Source: Rhea pennata (lineage: Eukaryota; Chordata; Aves; Rheiformes; Rheidae). Taken from it: a stretch of 64,000 nucleotides of DNA. Location of the stretch: contig NC_084664.1 of NCBI RefSeq assembly GCF_028389875.1, forward strand, positions 113,777,466 to 113,841,465, in the 5' to 3' direction. Each line of letters begins with the position of its first letter. The first letter of the stretch is position 1. The notes under the pieces are model-generated. The model had not been told where the DNA came from and did no database searches. It worked only from the letters and a program-made list of their open reading frames with translations. Positions 13,301-43,500 of the stretch are shown here, in pieces. The position numbers were made by a program, and so were the translations under genes.

Positions 13301-16300
13301 CTTTGCGTGTTTAGCAGTAGAAATTTGAGGTGTATGTATTTTCAGATCTCTTTATACACAATTATAAGAGAGACTACCAATTGAGGGAGGTAATTTCCTA
13401 AAGCTTTGACTTAACACACAGCCCAGCAGTGTTTTACGGGTATGAACCCTTACTTCTCTATTGCAGAACTTCCTTTTCTGTAAAGTGAAACTACTGAAGT
13501 ATGAAGCTTGGATTATAGCTTTTGTGTTTGGTCAGCAGTTGAGGTTAACTAGATGCTAAAATGAGTTTTAGAAAAAATGTTGGAGGTGGAGGGAGTTTAT
13601 TGTATATTTAAGTACCACTTTTTGCTGTATTCCTGATACTACTGTCATTTATAAGTATGTTTTGGCAAAAGACAAATACATAGGTAAAGGCTGTGATTGA
13701 AGCATAGGAAGAAGAACCCTTTTGTTCACCTTGTCTGATCAGTAGCTAAATCAAGGCAATATTGTTTACTTATTTGTCACGTTTAACTACTATACAGAGA
13801 AGTGAGCCTACAGATGATACTGAGAGGAACAAAATTAGCAAAGATGAATTAAAAAAATGTTCCTCAGTGGTGCAGACTTCTCTAAAGTTGGGTTTATTTA
13901 ATTTAGTTTTGTTTTTTAAGAAAGCTATAAAGCTCGGTATGTAATGTTTAGTTGTAGTCATTGTGAAAAGAACAGGAGATAATCCTGTGAAGTCAGTGGA
14001 TACTTTCATTAGACTTTTTTATTATTATTATTATTAATGTGTTTTATTAGAACATTTGTTACTAGTGTTTTGGATACAGAAGACAGGGGGCGGTTAAAAT
14101 TTCAAGTGGGGTCATACCAGTTTTTCCATTCTAACACATATGACAGGGACCATCATACAGCTGTAAAATTTCTCTTTATACACAAAATTCATCCAATGAT
14201 ATTTAGTTCTCTCATTGTAGCCTCCTTCTGAAGAAATAAAAACAGGCGAAGATGAAGATGAGGAAGATAATGATGCTTTATTAAAGGAAAACAATGAAAG
14301 TAAGGTTTGCATGTTCTTGGTCTTTTCACAGTTTCTCTCTTGATGCATATTGTAGAAGCTGTGTTTTATCATATTTTCTTCTTAGGGTCACCTTATCCTG
14401 GTTACCCTGATGCTGACGTATACCCATATTCTGCAGAGGCTGTACCTTTAGTATGGCCACACACAACTAGTAACCCCGTAGTTTCATGATTCATGCTGCT
14501 GAAAGGGTCCAACTTTTTCACGCTGGATCAGCACTTTCATTAGGAATCTCCAGCACCATTCCCTGGGAGTGGTGTATGTTTACAGTGTTGCTAGATGTTC
14601 ATAGTTAAACAGTCAGCATTGCTGTGTAACTACTTACTTGAGTGCTCCTCAGCCTCTTTTACCTGTTGTTTCAACTCTTTAAAAGCTGTGGGTAAGTGTC
14701 TTCCTCTCGCACCTGCTGAGGTAGGTAGTTAAGCAGCTTTCAGAAATAGATATATTCCATCTCTGAGATCTTTACTTCCACTTTATTTAAGTGTCTTAAA
14801 GTCAAATCCTTCTCTGTGAAAAGAGCAACCTTCCTGACAAATGTCATCTCTTGTTCCTCTGTGTGGAATAGTCCCTCTCATTTTTGTCTCTTACCTATAA
14901 CCTCAGTATGTCTTGCTCTTAACTATCCTTCCCTGTCTTCTGTGTCTGTGAATCTGCCTTCTTCCATCCTCATTCATGCTTCCATCTCCTCATACCTTTT
15001 CCCTTATTTGATGTATCTCTGTATGCTACCTCTTGGAATCCAATATGGACAAATTGGATATGTAGGTTGTGGAACTCTTACAGCAGATACGACTAGTTAT
15101 CAGTTCACTTCATGATTTTGTTTTTGTTCTGTTATTGGAAAGCCTTCTGTAGGTCTGTATAAATATCTCTTCCATTGCCCTTTTCCATCTAGCACCTGAC
15201 CTCTTTTTCCACAGTCTCATTGCCAGTAGTGCAGAAGTTCTTCAGCTTACCTCTACCTGAAACAGCCTTCCCAGTTTCACTGTGTTGAATTTACATCTTT
15301 CTTTAAATCTTGTATTAAAGCAAAGATGGGATAGGTGCAATCTGCTATACACTCTGTTGTTCAGAAATAATGGAAGTGATCTGAGCGCTTTTGTTGTATT
15401 GCTTGTGGTCTTCCATTCTTTCCCCTTGATGGAATGGCTTTAGTTCAGATAAATGTACGACTGATGATAAGCATTGGAAGGAGTTACTTTAAGTCCATGC
15501 CAGCTCTCTCTTCAGGTGGTGCAAGAATGAGATATATATAAAAAATTAAGAGCATGATCAATTTTCCTGCATCGGTAATTCATCCTTTGGGTTTGTTTGT
15601 TTTTTTTTTTCCTTTAGTGTGAAATGAACATAGGTGGTAAGCCACGGGTTATAGACCATGGTGAGCTACATAAATTTGTAAATCTACTTGTGTAATCACT
15701 GCAGCAGTTGGATTCTCAGCAAAGCACAATATTTGGTGTTTTTTGTCATGATGCCAGAATGAGAGCAAATACCTTGAAGTACTGGCTACATATTAAATTT
15801 AATACCCTCTTCATGCTCCTGCTGTTAGTAGGAATATTAGACTTGTTTTATTTCCACAAACTGAGGGAAATTAACTTGGCATAACTTCATCAAGTGACTA
15901 AAATAAGTCTAGAAGACAATGAAACGTTAAAGACCACTCTGCATTTTATTTGACCTGTGTATCGAACATTGCAGGTTGCTTGTAAAAAGTCTTTCATTTC
16001 TTATCAGTTCTGATGTACTTAAGACTTTAGCAATTGTCTTTAATAATAATTAATTATTAATAAAATCAATAAAAATCAAGCAAGTGATATTTAAGAAACA
16101 AATTTTTCATTTCTATGGGCAATAAGGGATGTTTCTTTTGAAACACAGATAGCACTTCTGTAAAAATCCGTCCATTTGAAAGCACTCAGAACTACTAAGT
16201 AGGATTTAAAGACTAGCTGAAAGATGTTAGATAGTCTGTTGGTGAATAAATAACAGGTTTAAAATGGGACAGATGTTGCTGTAGCTGTATCTACTTGAGA

Positions 16301-16635
16301 TATTCCTTGAGTCTCTCTGATTTTTTTTTTCCTCCCCAGGTCCAGAGGTACAGCGGGACAAAGCCATGACTGGTGAACAAATTGAGTCATTTGCTAACAA
16401 GCTTGGAGAACAGTGGAAGGCTTTGGCCCCCTATTTGGAAATGAAGGACTCTGATATACGGCAGATTGAGTTAGATAGTGAGGATATGAAGATGAGAGCC
16501 AAGCAGCTGCTGGTTGCCTGGCAGGATCAAGAGGGGGCACATGCAACACCTGAGAATCTGATCACTGCACTGAACAAAGCTGGGTTAAATGACCTTGCAG
16601 AAAGCTTAACAAATGACACTGAAAACAGTAGTTAA
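1259..16635 (+). CDS. THOC1: THOC1, THO complex subunit 1 (3' part, 12 coding exons)
   Basis: THOC1 (hHpr1/p84) is a core nuclear subunit of the THO/TREX complex, which couples transcription elongation to mRNA export. The exons join in frame as 1259-1367, 2606-2737, 4228-4328, 6284-6350, 6517-6567, 7240-7310, 8644-8739, 9573-9638, 12247-12330, 12568-12715, 14221-14299 and 16340-16635. Together they give 432 codons plus stop, and every junction is GT-AG. The protein reads from SIPIDYN through a basic nuclear-localisation-like stretch ([12 protein letters not shown]), an acidic run ([10 protein letters not shown]) and a C-terminal death domain (from [16 protein letters not shown]). I recognise it by near identity to remembered human THOC1 (657 aa), so roughly the first third lies left of the window. 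The mammalian gene has 21 exons, so these would be exons 10-21. Introns hold CR1 fragments, one MIR-like remnant and microsatellites, all listed separately; I see nothing else in them. Confidence 0.96.
2044..2095 (+). repeat. A-run followed by (GAAA)n microsatellite
   Basis: About 19 A residues lead into seven or so GAAA units in a THOC1 intron. Likely polymorphic. Confidence 0.93.
2606..2737 (+). CDS. THOC1: THOC1 coding exon (second in window)
   Basis: It encodes 44 whole codons, [16 protein letters not shown] through FLTSEK. The acceptor is TTTTATAG and the donor GTATGT. A CR1 fragment begins about 18 bases after the donor, so reading through the donor would append repeat-derived residues; that is not a real extension. 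Confidence 0.96.
2756..2947 (-). mobile_element. CR1 LINE fragment (3' end)
   Basis: The sequence begins with the reverse complement of the CR1 3' terminus (GAATCACAGAATGG, then GGTTGGAAGG) and continues through the usual 'ctctgg...ctagtcca' and 'acctctttgggcaacctgttcca' landmarks. It is a 5'-truncated insertion whose CR1 sense strand is the minus strand. It is diverged and therefore old. Confidence 0.9.
4051..4152 (-). mobile_element. CR1 LINE fragment (short, 3' end)
   Basis: Two copies of the terminal 8-mer (GAATCATA) are followed by GGTTGGAAGGGACCTCTGG and the downstream 'ctagtccaacctccctgctcagcagggtcacctagagcatgt' landmarks. It is a severely 5'-truncated CR1 copy, well preserved, lying about 75 bases before a THOC1 acceptor. 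Confidence 0.93.
4153..4225 (+). repeat. Imperfect tandem AATAATAATTTC units
   Basis: Three copies of an AATAATAATTTC(C/T)TTT-like unit follow each other between the CR1 fragment and the next THOC1 exon. The last copy supplies the pyrimidine tract before the acceptor TGTTTAG. Confidence 0.75.
4228..4328 (+). CDS. THOC1: THOC1 coding exon (third in window)
   Basis: It encodes [17 protein letters not shown] through GQVKFK and ends with two bases (AG) of a Ser codon. The donor is GTAACG. Confidence 0.96.
5041..5225 (+). repeat. Possible ancient MIR/CORE-SINE-like remnant
   Basis: The run 'tcaaagcactttgctaac...gttagtatcattatccttattctatag' followed by 'ccagtggcagagaaggaacagaatccagctctcctg' resembles the MIR consensus layout (size, counts, 'attatcc', 'cagagc...gaaccca'). 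The match is by eye and diverged, so family assignment is tentative. Confidence 0.4.
6284..6350 (+). CDS. THOC1: THOC1 coding exon (fourth in window)
   Basis: It completes the split Ser and encodes [17 protein letters not shown] through AVYQ. The acceptor CAATCAAG follows a long T-tract; the donor GTTGGT is weak by consensus. Confidence 0.95.
6517..6567 (+). CDS. THOC1: THOC1 coding exon (fifth in window)
   Basis: A 51-base exon of 17 whole codons, [17 protein letters not shown]. The acceptor is AATTATAG and the donor GTAAGT. Confidence 0.95.
7240..7310 (+). CDS. THOC1: THOC1 coding exon (sixth in window)
   Basis: It encodes [16 protein letters not shown] through SFVKE and ends with AG of a split Arg codon. 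The acceptor is TTCTGTAG and the donor GTACCT. Confidence 0.95.
8644..8739 (+). CDS. THOC1: THOC1 coding exon with nuclear localisation signal
   Basis: It encodes [19 protein letters not shown] through KKILMG. The basic cluster VRKRPAP...NKKIL matches the nuclear localisation region known in human THOC1. The start of this exon (PPDSKPMR) differs most from the human protein. Confidence 0.95.
9573..9638 (+). CDS. THOC1: THOC1 coding exon (eighth in window)
   Basis: It encodes [18 protein letters not shown] and SES and ends AG|GTAGGT within a split Arg codon. Length and phase fit the flanking exons exactly. Confidence 0.95.
10563..10735 (-). repeat. Possible ancient MIR-like SINE remnant
   Basis: The sequence 'gatctggattcaattccaagcttt ... 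tcctcatcccttcattcaaatggggataatactt' follows the order of the MIR reverse complement ('ctgggttcgaatcc', 'cctcatctgtaaaatggggataat'). It is diverged and identified by eye only. An open frame across it is incidental. Confidence 0.45.
10918..10943 (+). repeat. T26 homopolymer
   Basis: An uninterrupted run of T lies in a THOC1 intron. Its length is likely to vary between individuals and assemblies. Confidence 0.95.
11171..11526 (-). mobile_element. CR1 LINE fragment (internal 3' region)
   Basis: Landmarks of the CR1 3' region appear in order: 'aggtgcagaactttgcatttcccttc', 'ttctccagcctgtcaagg', 'gaatggcagcacaac', 'ttgtgttgtctgcaagcctgctgagg', 'aacccctgggggacaccact' and 'cagttttcaatccacc'. The CR1 sense strand is minus, as for the other fragments here. 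It lacks the 3' terminus and is diverged. The 94-codon open frame inside it has no coding meaning. Confidence 0.88.
12247..12330 (+). CDS. THOC1: THOC1 coding exon (ninth in window)
   Basis: It completes the split Arg and encodes [16 protein letters not shown] through MVENKY, ending with AA of a Lys codon. The donor is GTATGT. Confidence 0.96.
12351..12365 (+). repeat. (TC)n microsatellite
   Basis: A short TC dinucleotide repeat follows a T-run, 20 bases into the THOC1 intron. Confidence 0.85.
12568..12715 (+). CDS. THOC1: THOC1 coding exon (tenth in window)
   Basis: It encodes 49 codons after the split Lys, [18 protein letters not shown] through LAKELP. This is one of the most conserved stretches of the THO1 family. 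The donor is GTAAGT. Confidence 0.97.
14021..14036 (+). repeat. (ATT)n microsatellite
   Basis: A short ATT trinucleotide run in a THOC1 intron. Confidence 0.85.
14221..14299 (+). CDS. THOC1: THOC1 coding exon with acidic tract
   Basis: It encodes [18 protein letters not shown] and ALLKENNE, ending with the first base of a split Ser codon. Relative to the remembered human sequence (KENESP) there is one extra Asn. The acidic linker joins the helical body to the death domain. Confidence 0.95.
16340..16635 (+). CDS. THOC1: THOC1 terminal coding exon (death domain)
   Basis: After completing the split Ser it encodes [20 protein letters not shown] to the C-terminus NDTENSS and a TAA stop. This is the C-terminal death domain typical of vertebrate THOC1. 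The Met at 16366 is internal, not a start: the acceptor CCTCCCCAG at 16339 and the phase both fit the preceding exon. Confidence 0.97.
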
Positions 16636-16745
16636 CTCACTTCAGATTCTAACTGTTGCTGTTGTTGAGGTAATTATGACTGTTGTTGCTAGGTAACAAG
16701 TCTTTGGTAGGTATCAATTAACAATAAAACCTTTTTATAACACTG
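16636..16745 (+). other. THOC1: THOC1 3' UTR
   Basis: About 110 bases run from the stop to the inferred cleavage site, which lies roughly 15-20 bases after AATAAA. It contains GTTGTTG-rich sequence and is short for a vertebrate 3' UTR. Confidence 0.75.
16723..16728 (+). terminator. THOC1 polyadenylation signal AATAAA
   Basis: A canonical AATAAA lies 88 bases after the stop codon. A T/G-rich downstream element (TGTTTGTTGTCTGG) begins about 15 bases later, as expected for a used site. Confidence 0.85.
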
Positions 16746-17536
16746 TTTGTTGTCTGGCCTTTCTGAGAATTGAAGGATTAGTCATCCTGACCCAGAAATA
16801 GCAATTTAAGCACCTGGTGCTTAAATGGTGGAAATGTAAAAGGGAAAATGGAGGCAGCAGCAGCGTTCTGTGCAGACTGTAGAATGGCTTGGTATCAGCA
16901 GAGCCCAGGCCTCTTCTTTCAGACAGGGTGGCTAATGGTCTGTGTAACTGCACACTGTCATCTGCGTGGTTTCTCAGAGCATGCATAGGTACAAATGTCT
17001 TCTGACTCATCAGCTGAGGTGCTGGGGATCTGCAGACTACCAAGATGCACGTTTGCAGTGCAACTTTGAGGAAATAGTACTTACTTACTTACTTTCAGAA
17101 AGACTGGTGTTCTTGGAAGGGTGCAGCCATAGATTCTCCTGTCGAGAACAAGGGGGGTTATGCATGTTTTTAATGATTATTAACTTTAGTCTCTGCATAT
17201 ACATTTATGCCTGGTTATGTGCAAACTTCTCTTGAGCAAGGATAAACATACTTTTTTTTTCTCCGTTCATTGTGTGATGGCTTATTTCATGGTAAGAGCA
17301 TCATAACTTTCTTTGATGGACAGAAGCTGTTCCATGTAGCAGGATTTAGTTTTGCTGGAAAAAAAAATCATTTTTTTTCTGTTTGTTTTTTGTAACTGGC
17401 TACAGTTTGTTTTGTGGATGTTTGTTTCTTGTGGTAAAATTTACCTAATTGAGTGGAATTTATTCTGGGTAGTGGGAAAGCTACTTACTTATCAGAAAAA
17501 TTTTCTCTCTGCAGAGTATTCTGTTTCAGCGATTAA

Positions 17537-17600
17537 GGCTAGCTCTGACTGGCCGCAGTGGTGAGCTAGCGACACGGAGGCTAGCTCCTGCCGCAGGCCT
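17537..17600. repeat. CpG-rich degenerate tandem/inverted repeat around GCTAGCTC
   Basis: GGCTAGCTC occurs at 17537-17545 and 17579-17587. Its inverse, GAGCTAGC, lies between them at 17563-17570. Each direct copy is followed by a GCCGCAG motif. The piece is GC- and CpG-rich against an AT-rich surround. Confidence 0.7.
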
Positions 17601-18276
17601 GTTGTTTAGACCTTTCTGTGCCTGCTTCCCCCTTTGGATTGGACCAGGGAGAGCTTCAGCAAAAACGGGTATGGGCCAATATGTGGACTGCTGGAAATAA
17701 TACAAGTTAGGTCTGTATCTCACACTGCAAATAAATGGGATGCTCAAGGAAATTAGGCAGGAAAATGAAAATACATGAAGTTTTTCGTGCAGTAGGTATG
17801 TGAAACTGAAGTGCATCAGCTCTTTCTCTTTGAGCAAGTTTCTAACAAACTAAAAACTGGTGCTAGAGCACAGGTCTGACCATTCCAAGGCTCCAGTGTT
17901 TGTTTTTAAATCTGAAGGCAAGACTTGGTGTTGTCAGCCAGACTTGGAGCAGTAGGAAAAATAATGTGGCAAAATAATTGCTGCATTTCAAATGCAGGTT
18001 GCTAGGAATGTTGTGTATTGGCATGATTATTATTATTTTTTTTGGGGGGGGTGGGGGAGGAGGAAGGGATCATAGCTCTCACCATAGCGTTTGAGAGATG
18101 GACAAAGATGTCACTGATTAAGGGGCCTGGGCACAGCCTGAGGTGTGGGGGTGACAGCGGCTCTGAGGTGAAGCTGGGTTTCCGCACTTGGAGCTGCAGC
18201 CTCCTACTGGATCTGAGCAATAGCATGGTATTAATATCTGCAGGTTCTACCTGAAGTACTGGGGGAGGAAGGACAT

Positions 18277-18288
18277 GGGGGGGGGGGG
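18277..18288 (+). repeat. G12 homopolymer
   Basis: An uninterrupted G run on the + strand in the gap between the convergent THOC1 and USP14 genes. Confidence 0.9.
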
Positions 18289-18899
18289 AGAACCCTATTC
18301 CAGTACTGAAATAAATGAGCATTGCCTATCTGATCACTGCCTTCTTGATGCTGAGGAACCCGGGGAGTGGGGAGGCTGCACGAGGAAACGAAAGTGGGAA
18401 CCTCTCTTCTGGTGGTTTATGTTATTGATTCTTCAGGTGTGAACTGCAGTCTCAGCACTGATGTTCAACATAAGGGATCTTGGCACTAGGCTGTTGTCTA
18501 GTTTGGATTTGGTCCCTTTCTCTGACCCAGAAGCAGCCTTGTGAGTATCTCTCTCTATACTGAGAAGTGCGTCTGTCTTCTGCCTCCAGCAGTTTATTCA
18601 GCAGAGTGTCAGGAAGGTGCGACTGCCCTGGCCTGGCCCTCCAACAGAAGGATGGGAATAAGCACCTCCAGGGGAGAGATACCGAATGTTTACACCCGCT
18701 CTCCCGGTGACGCAGATAAGGGCTGCAGTTTGACACACTGGAAAAAGGTAAACTCCACGGGAAATTGAGATGATAAATCAATTTATGTTCTAATAATTTA
18801 TGCTTCTCCTAGAGTTTTTTTGAAGGAATTTATTTAGAGTATCTTTTCCCAGACAAGAGCACAATCTCAAAATTAGGAGGACAAAAAAAAAGCAAAAAA

Positions 18900-18911
18900 G
18901 GGGGGGGGGGG
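18900..18911 (+). repeat. G12 homopolymer
   Basis: A second uninterrupted G run on the + strand in the same gap, preceded by A-rich sequence. Confidence 0.9.
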
Positions 18912-20488
18912 AAGATAGGAAGTACTTTCTGATACGGAAAAAGAGGTAACATTTTTTTTTAATAATCCAGCTATGACCAGTAATAAAGACTTATTTATTT
19001 CATAGAGGTAGGTCATGCAGCTGGTACTTGTTCCCTTTTCAGAACAGTTGCTTAGATCAGAAGGCTGAACTAAAGTCTGGCAGCAGGCATTTTTCGACTG
19101 CCTACAGTAAGTTTTGAGAGCAAGCACTAATTATAGGAACACAAGACGGAGAATGTAGTTCCTCAAACCAGCAACTCCAGCTCTCTCCTAACAGCAGACA
19201 GAAAAAGCCTCTGAAAACAAAGAGGAACCTGAACCATTTGTGTGGTGTACACAGAAAGAGATCTAGTACTGCACTGGGGCTTCCTCAATGAGATGGTAGT
19301 AAAACTTGCCTTTAAACAAAACTTTTTTCTTTTTTAAAAAACACCCTTAGGCTTTTTGTATACTCACATTGGAAGCTGTGCCATAAAAGAGACAGTAAAA
19401 CAATCATCAATAGAAATAAGATTAAAAAAACCTATTTGTGAAGTTCATAGTTCATGTCATCAAGTCGCTGCCCCTAGAAAGGGTGAGCATGTGAGGCACA
19501 GCTAAACTCACAGTAGAGTCAGTGTTGATGAAGATGCAATTCAGCTATTTCATACAAATATGGACTAATACTAGTACAGCTCTCCCATGAGGGACTAGAG
19601 CACATATTAGAAATCAAATCCCCGATGCAGTTGAACTGAACTAGCTGTTCATGTCCTAGTGCTTTCGGCCTGTAGCTAACAGCGATGCTTTATTACTTCA
19701 GCCTCACAATTGCTCACTTCTGCTACATCCCCATGGAGAAAAGAACAGAAATTACTGTAAGAGAATCTCAATTTTCCAGATCATACCAGACTTCTGTATG
19801 AGAAAAGGGCCATGGCACGAGCTTTAAAAAATCCAAAACAGTGTAAGGATTTAAGACCATTAGTAGCTGCCAGCTACTGCTGTGAGACACACAGCTCAGT
19901 AGTGGCTACGTATTAAAAAGACAAACACATGCTAACTATGCTATCAAGACACAGCCATTTTTTAATGGAGACACATTGTTATTGATCACAATTTATTTTA
20001 AAGTCATGAAATGCCAGCAACAGAACAGACTGAATCAGCAGGTCAGGCTGGACAAAATACTTGATTGTAGCCATGGTTGTTGGCTATGGGCAGCAGCACT
20101 GAGTTACGCAATGAGGCAACAGTTTTACTTCTACCTTCCTGACAAAACTGCCAGGTAAAGGCAAAGAATGGACAGCTACTGAACTGTGGTATAAACCATG
20201 CAAGAGTAACAAATGTGAGAATAGGTGTGTAATAAATACTTGATGACATTAGAGGGGAAGGGGGCTCATTTTAAAAAAAATTATCTTCCGCAAGACATTA
20301 AAGCTATTTTAAGTATTGTCACCACCACAGTGGGCATCCAGTCCAGCAGTGACTAATTGGTACATAGATCAGTTTTTAAACAATAACCCTCTTCACAAAA
20401 TATGTATCCACTTGCTAAAGCTCCGGGGTTAAAGTGATCAGTAATCAACATTTATTTCACACCTAGGCAGAATGACTAAAACTGAAGA

Positions 20489-40560
<20,072 letters not shown>

Positions 40561-43500
40561 GGCGGAGGGGCGCGTCCCGCGCGGCGCGGCGGGGCCGGGC
40601 GGGGGCAGGGCAGGGCCGGGCGGGGGCGAGCCGCGCTAGCGGGGCGGGGGCGAGCGGGCAGCGGCGGCTCGGACGCAGCCGCCCCCCCGCCCTCGGGGTC
40701 TCATTCAAACCGGCCCCTGAGGATGACGCTGCAAGCGGGGCCCGCTCGCCGGAAGCAGGGCGCGGTGCGCGCGCAGCACCGGAAGGGCGGGGCGGCCCCC
40801 GCCGCCGGGCCCTCGCGGCCGCCCCTCCCCCCCTTCCCGCTCGCTTCCCGCGGCCGCGCGCGGGTGGGGCGGGCGCTGTGGCGAGGGCCGGCCCCGACGC
40901 GCCGGACGCCCTCCACGGCTCCCTCGGCCTGAGGGGCTCCCTCCCCCCAGGGGCACTCCACTGGGCAAGGGTCGGGTCGAGCCGAGCGGGCTCCTGTCGC
41001 GACAGCTGCTTGGCCCCAGCTCGTATCCTAACGGTCGCCGCCCGGCGCAGGGCCCTGCGGAGGCGCCTGACGGACGTCGCCGGAGGAAGCAGCGGCTGTC
41101 GCGGCGGCCTGGGGCTCCGGCAGGTCCCTGTGTGCTGCTTGGGGTCCTGCTGCTTATGAGCCCTGGCTAGGGGAATGGACACGCTGCTCTTTAAACAGCC
41201 ACTCGTGATGCACAGGGAGAAAAGCTGCTTCCACAGGCAACAACAAAATGTGTGCAGGCTGTCCAAAGACAACAGTAACTGCAGTACGCAAGAAAGCATA
41301 ACTAAATACTGGACCTCTTTCTCCCCAAGTATGCAAGCTCATTCATCACTGACCTAAAATTAGCAGTTGCCTAGGTACCAAATCTGATTAAACTTATTTT
41401 GTGCAAACAGAACACAGAACCAGGGAGTAATGTGTACAGTTTGAAGTCTCAAAGAGCAAATTTCACAAGGTTTGAGATGGCTGTTGGCACAACCAACTGG
41501 GAATATGAATTCAAAGAGCAAAGTGTCAAAAAGCTAAAATGCATTTAAAGACACTCTGTTGATTCACCCAAAGGCCATGATTACGCAATCATGGAAAAGA
41601 AAGCTATTCCGGATGAAAAATATTTAGATTATAGAGAAATGCAGAAGAAAGAAAATTGTCAACAGAAAAATGTTACTTGAGTGGGAGAGGGGAAAGGCAA
41701 ATCTAATGGCAATTACAATTTTCAAAATCCTCTGTGAGAGATTATTGATAAGGAAAACCAAAGGATTTATGTGATAACAATGGCCAAGAGCACTCAAGAC
41801 AATAAAAAGAGCAGTTTTAAAGATATTAGGAACAATAAGCACAAACATGAGTCTCAACTACTTACAAAAGCTCTTGCTATTAGGCTGGGATTAAAGAAAC
41901 TGAACCAATACTTCAATGTATAAAAATAAGTGGAGTACCAGAATGAGACATTTTTAAACCCTCCTCTTCCTTTCCTCAGATCCTTCTTAGCTACCACCCC
42001 TGGAAACCTCACCACTACTACCTTCAGCTCCTCTCCAACTTAAAACTATGAGAATTTTTGCTACTGTTTGGTCGTATACATTTGCACTTCTTGCCCACTT
42101 TTGTTATAGAAAAGAGATATACTGAAAACAGGAAGGGTCTTGGCAACCTACTACTCACAGAATGTGATTTTCAGTTCTGAACAGTTGAAAAAAGACATAC
42201 AAAATGGAAGGCCATCAAAACAGCCCAAGGCTTGAAAATAAGCCTTAAGAACTGAGGCTTAAAAAATAAAGTCTTTTCATTTTGTCATGGAGAAGAACGA
42301 ACATTGATTTCATTGTTCAGTGTAAGGTCGTAAACGTCGAGAGGAAATTAATTTATTTAATGCTTTATAGTCTGAAGTTGAACTGAATACATTCTCCTCC
42401 GTGTAACCTTTAGAGAATCAGGTCCCATCTGAAGTCATTACAGAACATTTGGTTCCAGAATTTGGCGAAGGCACTGGAGGGTGCTGTGCTGGAGGGGGAA
42501 AAAAAAATCAGAGTTTCTATCTGCAGGAAAACACTTCCTGACCTCCCCAAGATCAAGAACTATACTTCCCTCTTTTCCTCTTCTTTCCTCAGAGATCATT
42601 TTGGTCTTTTCCACCCAAAACAGCTTTTCTTAAGTACAGGATCAATAGACAGATGCTGGTTTCCTTGACGCTTGCATAAACTGACATAAAGAGTAAAGAA
42701 AAGAGTCCAGCATGGTGTATAAATACGAGTTCAAGAACAGATTACCTTGACTACATTAAAATAGTAAAACACAAGTTAGCATTATCATAGGCATCTCTTT
42801 TCGTAGTGAAGAAGCCTTAAAGGAATCATGGCTTGGGTTTGCAGTAGAAGTTGGAAGGAGGAACTGCCTGTGGTGACTCTATCCGTGGCCTTTTGCAGAC
42901 CGACCCAAGCTCTTTTCCTTCATGTTCCAAGCTAGCTGCATGGAAGCCAGCTTCAATCCAAAAGCTGAGCTGGGTAGTCCTGTTAGCACAATACTGCATG
43001 CAGGCCAATAGGCTTAGCAGGATTTATTATGGCTGGAAGATGCGTCGGAGCAAATTCAGATCTGTTCACAAGACAAGTTACTCCATGAAATTTACAGCAG
43101 CTCCATTCTGAAAAGCACAGGTAACAAGGGAACCCTCAAACAGTGCAAGCAGATGCTATGGTACAGCAAAAAGGGTGGAGAAGGAAGGCAAGTCCTTTTG
43201 CAAGGCATGTTTTAGGCACCCGTGCAATGTCTGTGATAGAACAAAGATAGTGTTCTTCATTTTAAATGATTAAGTCTTAAGAATTAAAATACTGTATTTA
43301 CATTTCTTATTAAAGGGGAAGATGTGCCATCCTCATCCAATACATTGATATGAGCATTTGTTACTGTACATTTTAATTTCTGTGAGGAATGTAATGCTCT
43401 TGGGAAGCTTTCTACGTATGTGTAGTCATAGCACAGATATGATCATACCACACATTTAACTCTTCTCTTACAGAAAACTGCCATGCCTATTAAAATCAAA

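Larger units (their letters stand above)
16746..20488. other. Tail-to-tail THOC1/USP14 gap, including USP14 3' UTR
   Basis: No coding exon is recognisable. Part of the right side must be USP14 3' UTR on the minus strand. Candidate minus-strand AATAAA signals lie at 20451-20456, 19992-19997, 18994-18999, 18829-18834 and 17459-17464. I cannot tell which is used. The stretch also holds a CpG-rich repeat cluster near 17537-17600 and several G-homopolymers at 18040-18911. Confidence 0.6.

Noticed and set aside
14380-14490. Possible extra THOC1 exon after TCTTCTTAG with an open frame to 14489
   Set aside because: No donor, and the frame and sequence do not fit THOC1; the neighbouring exons join directly in phase.
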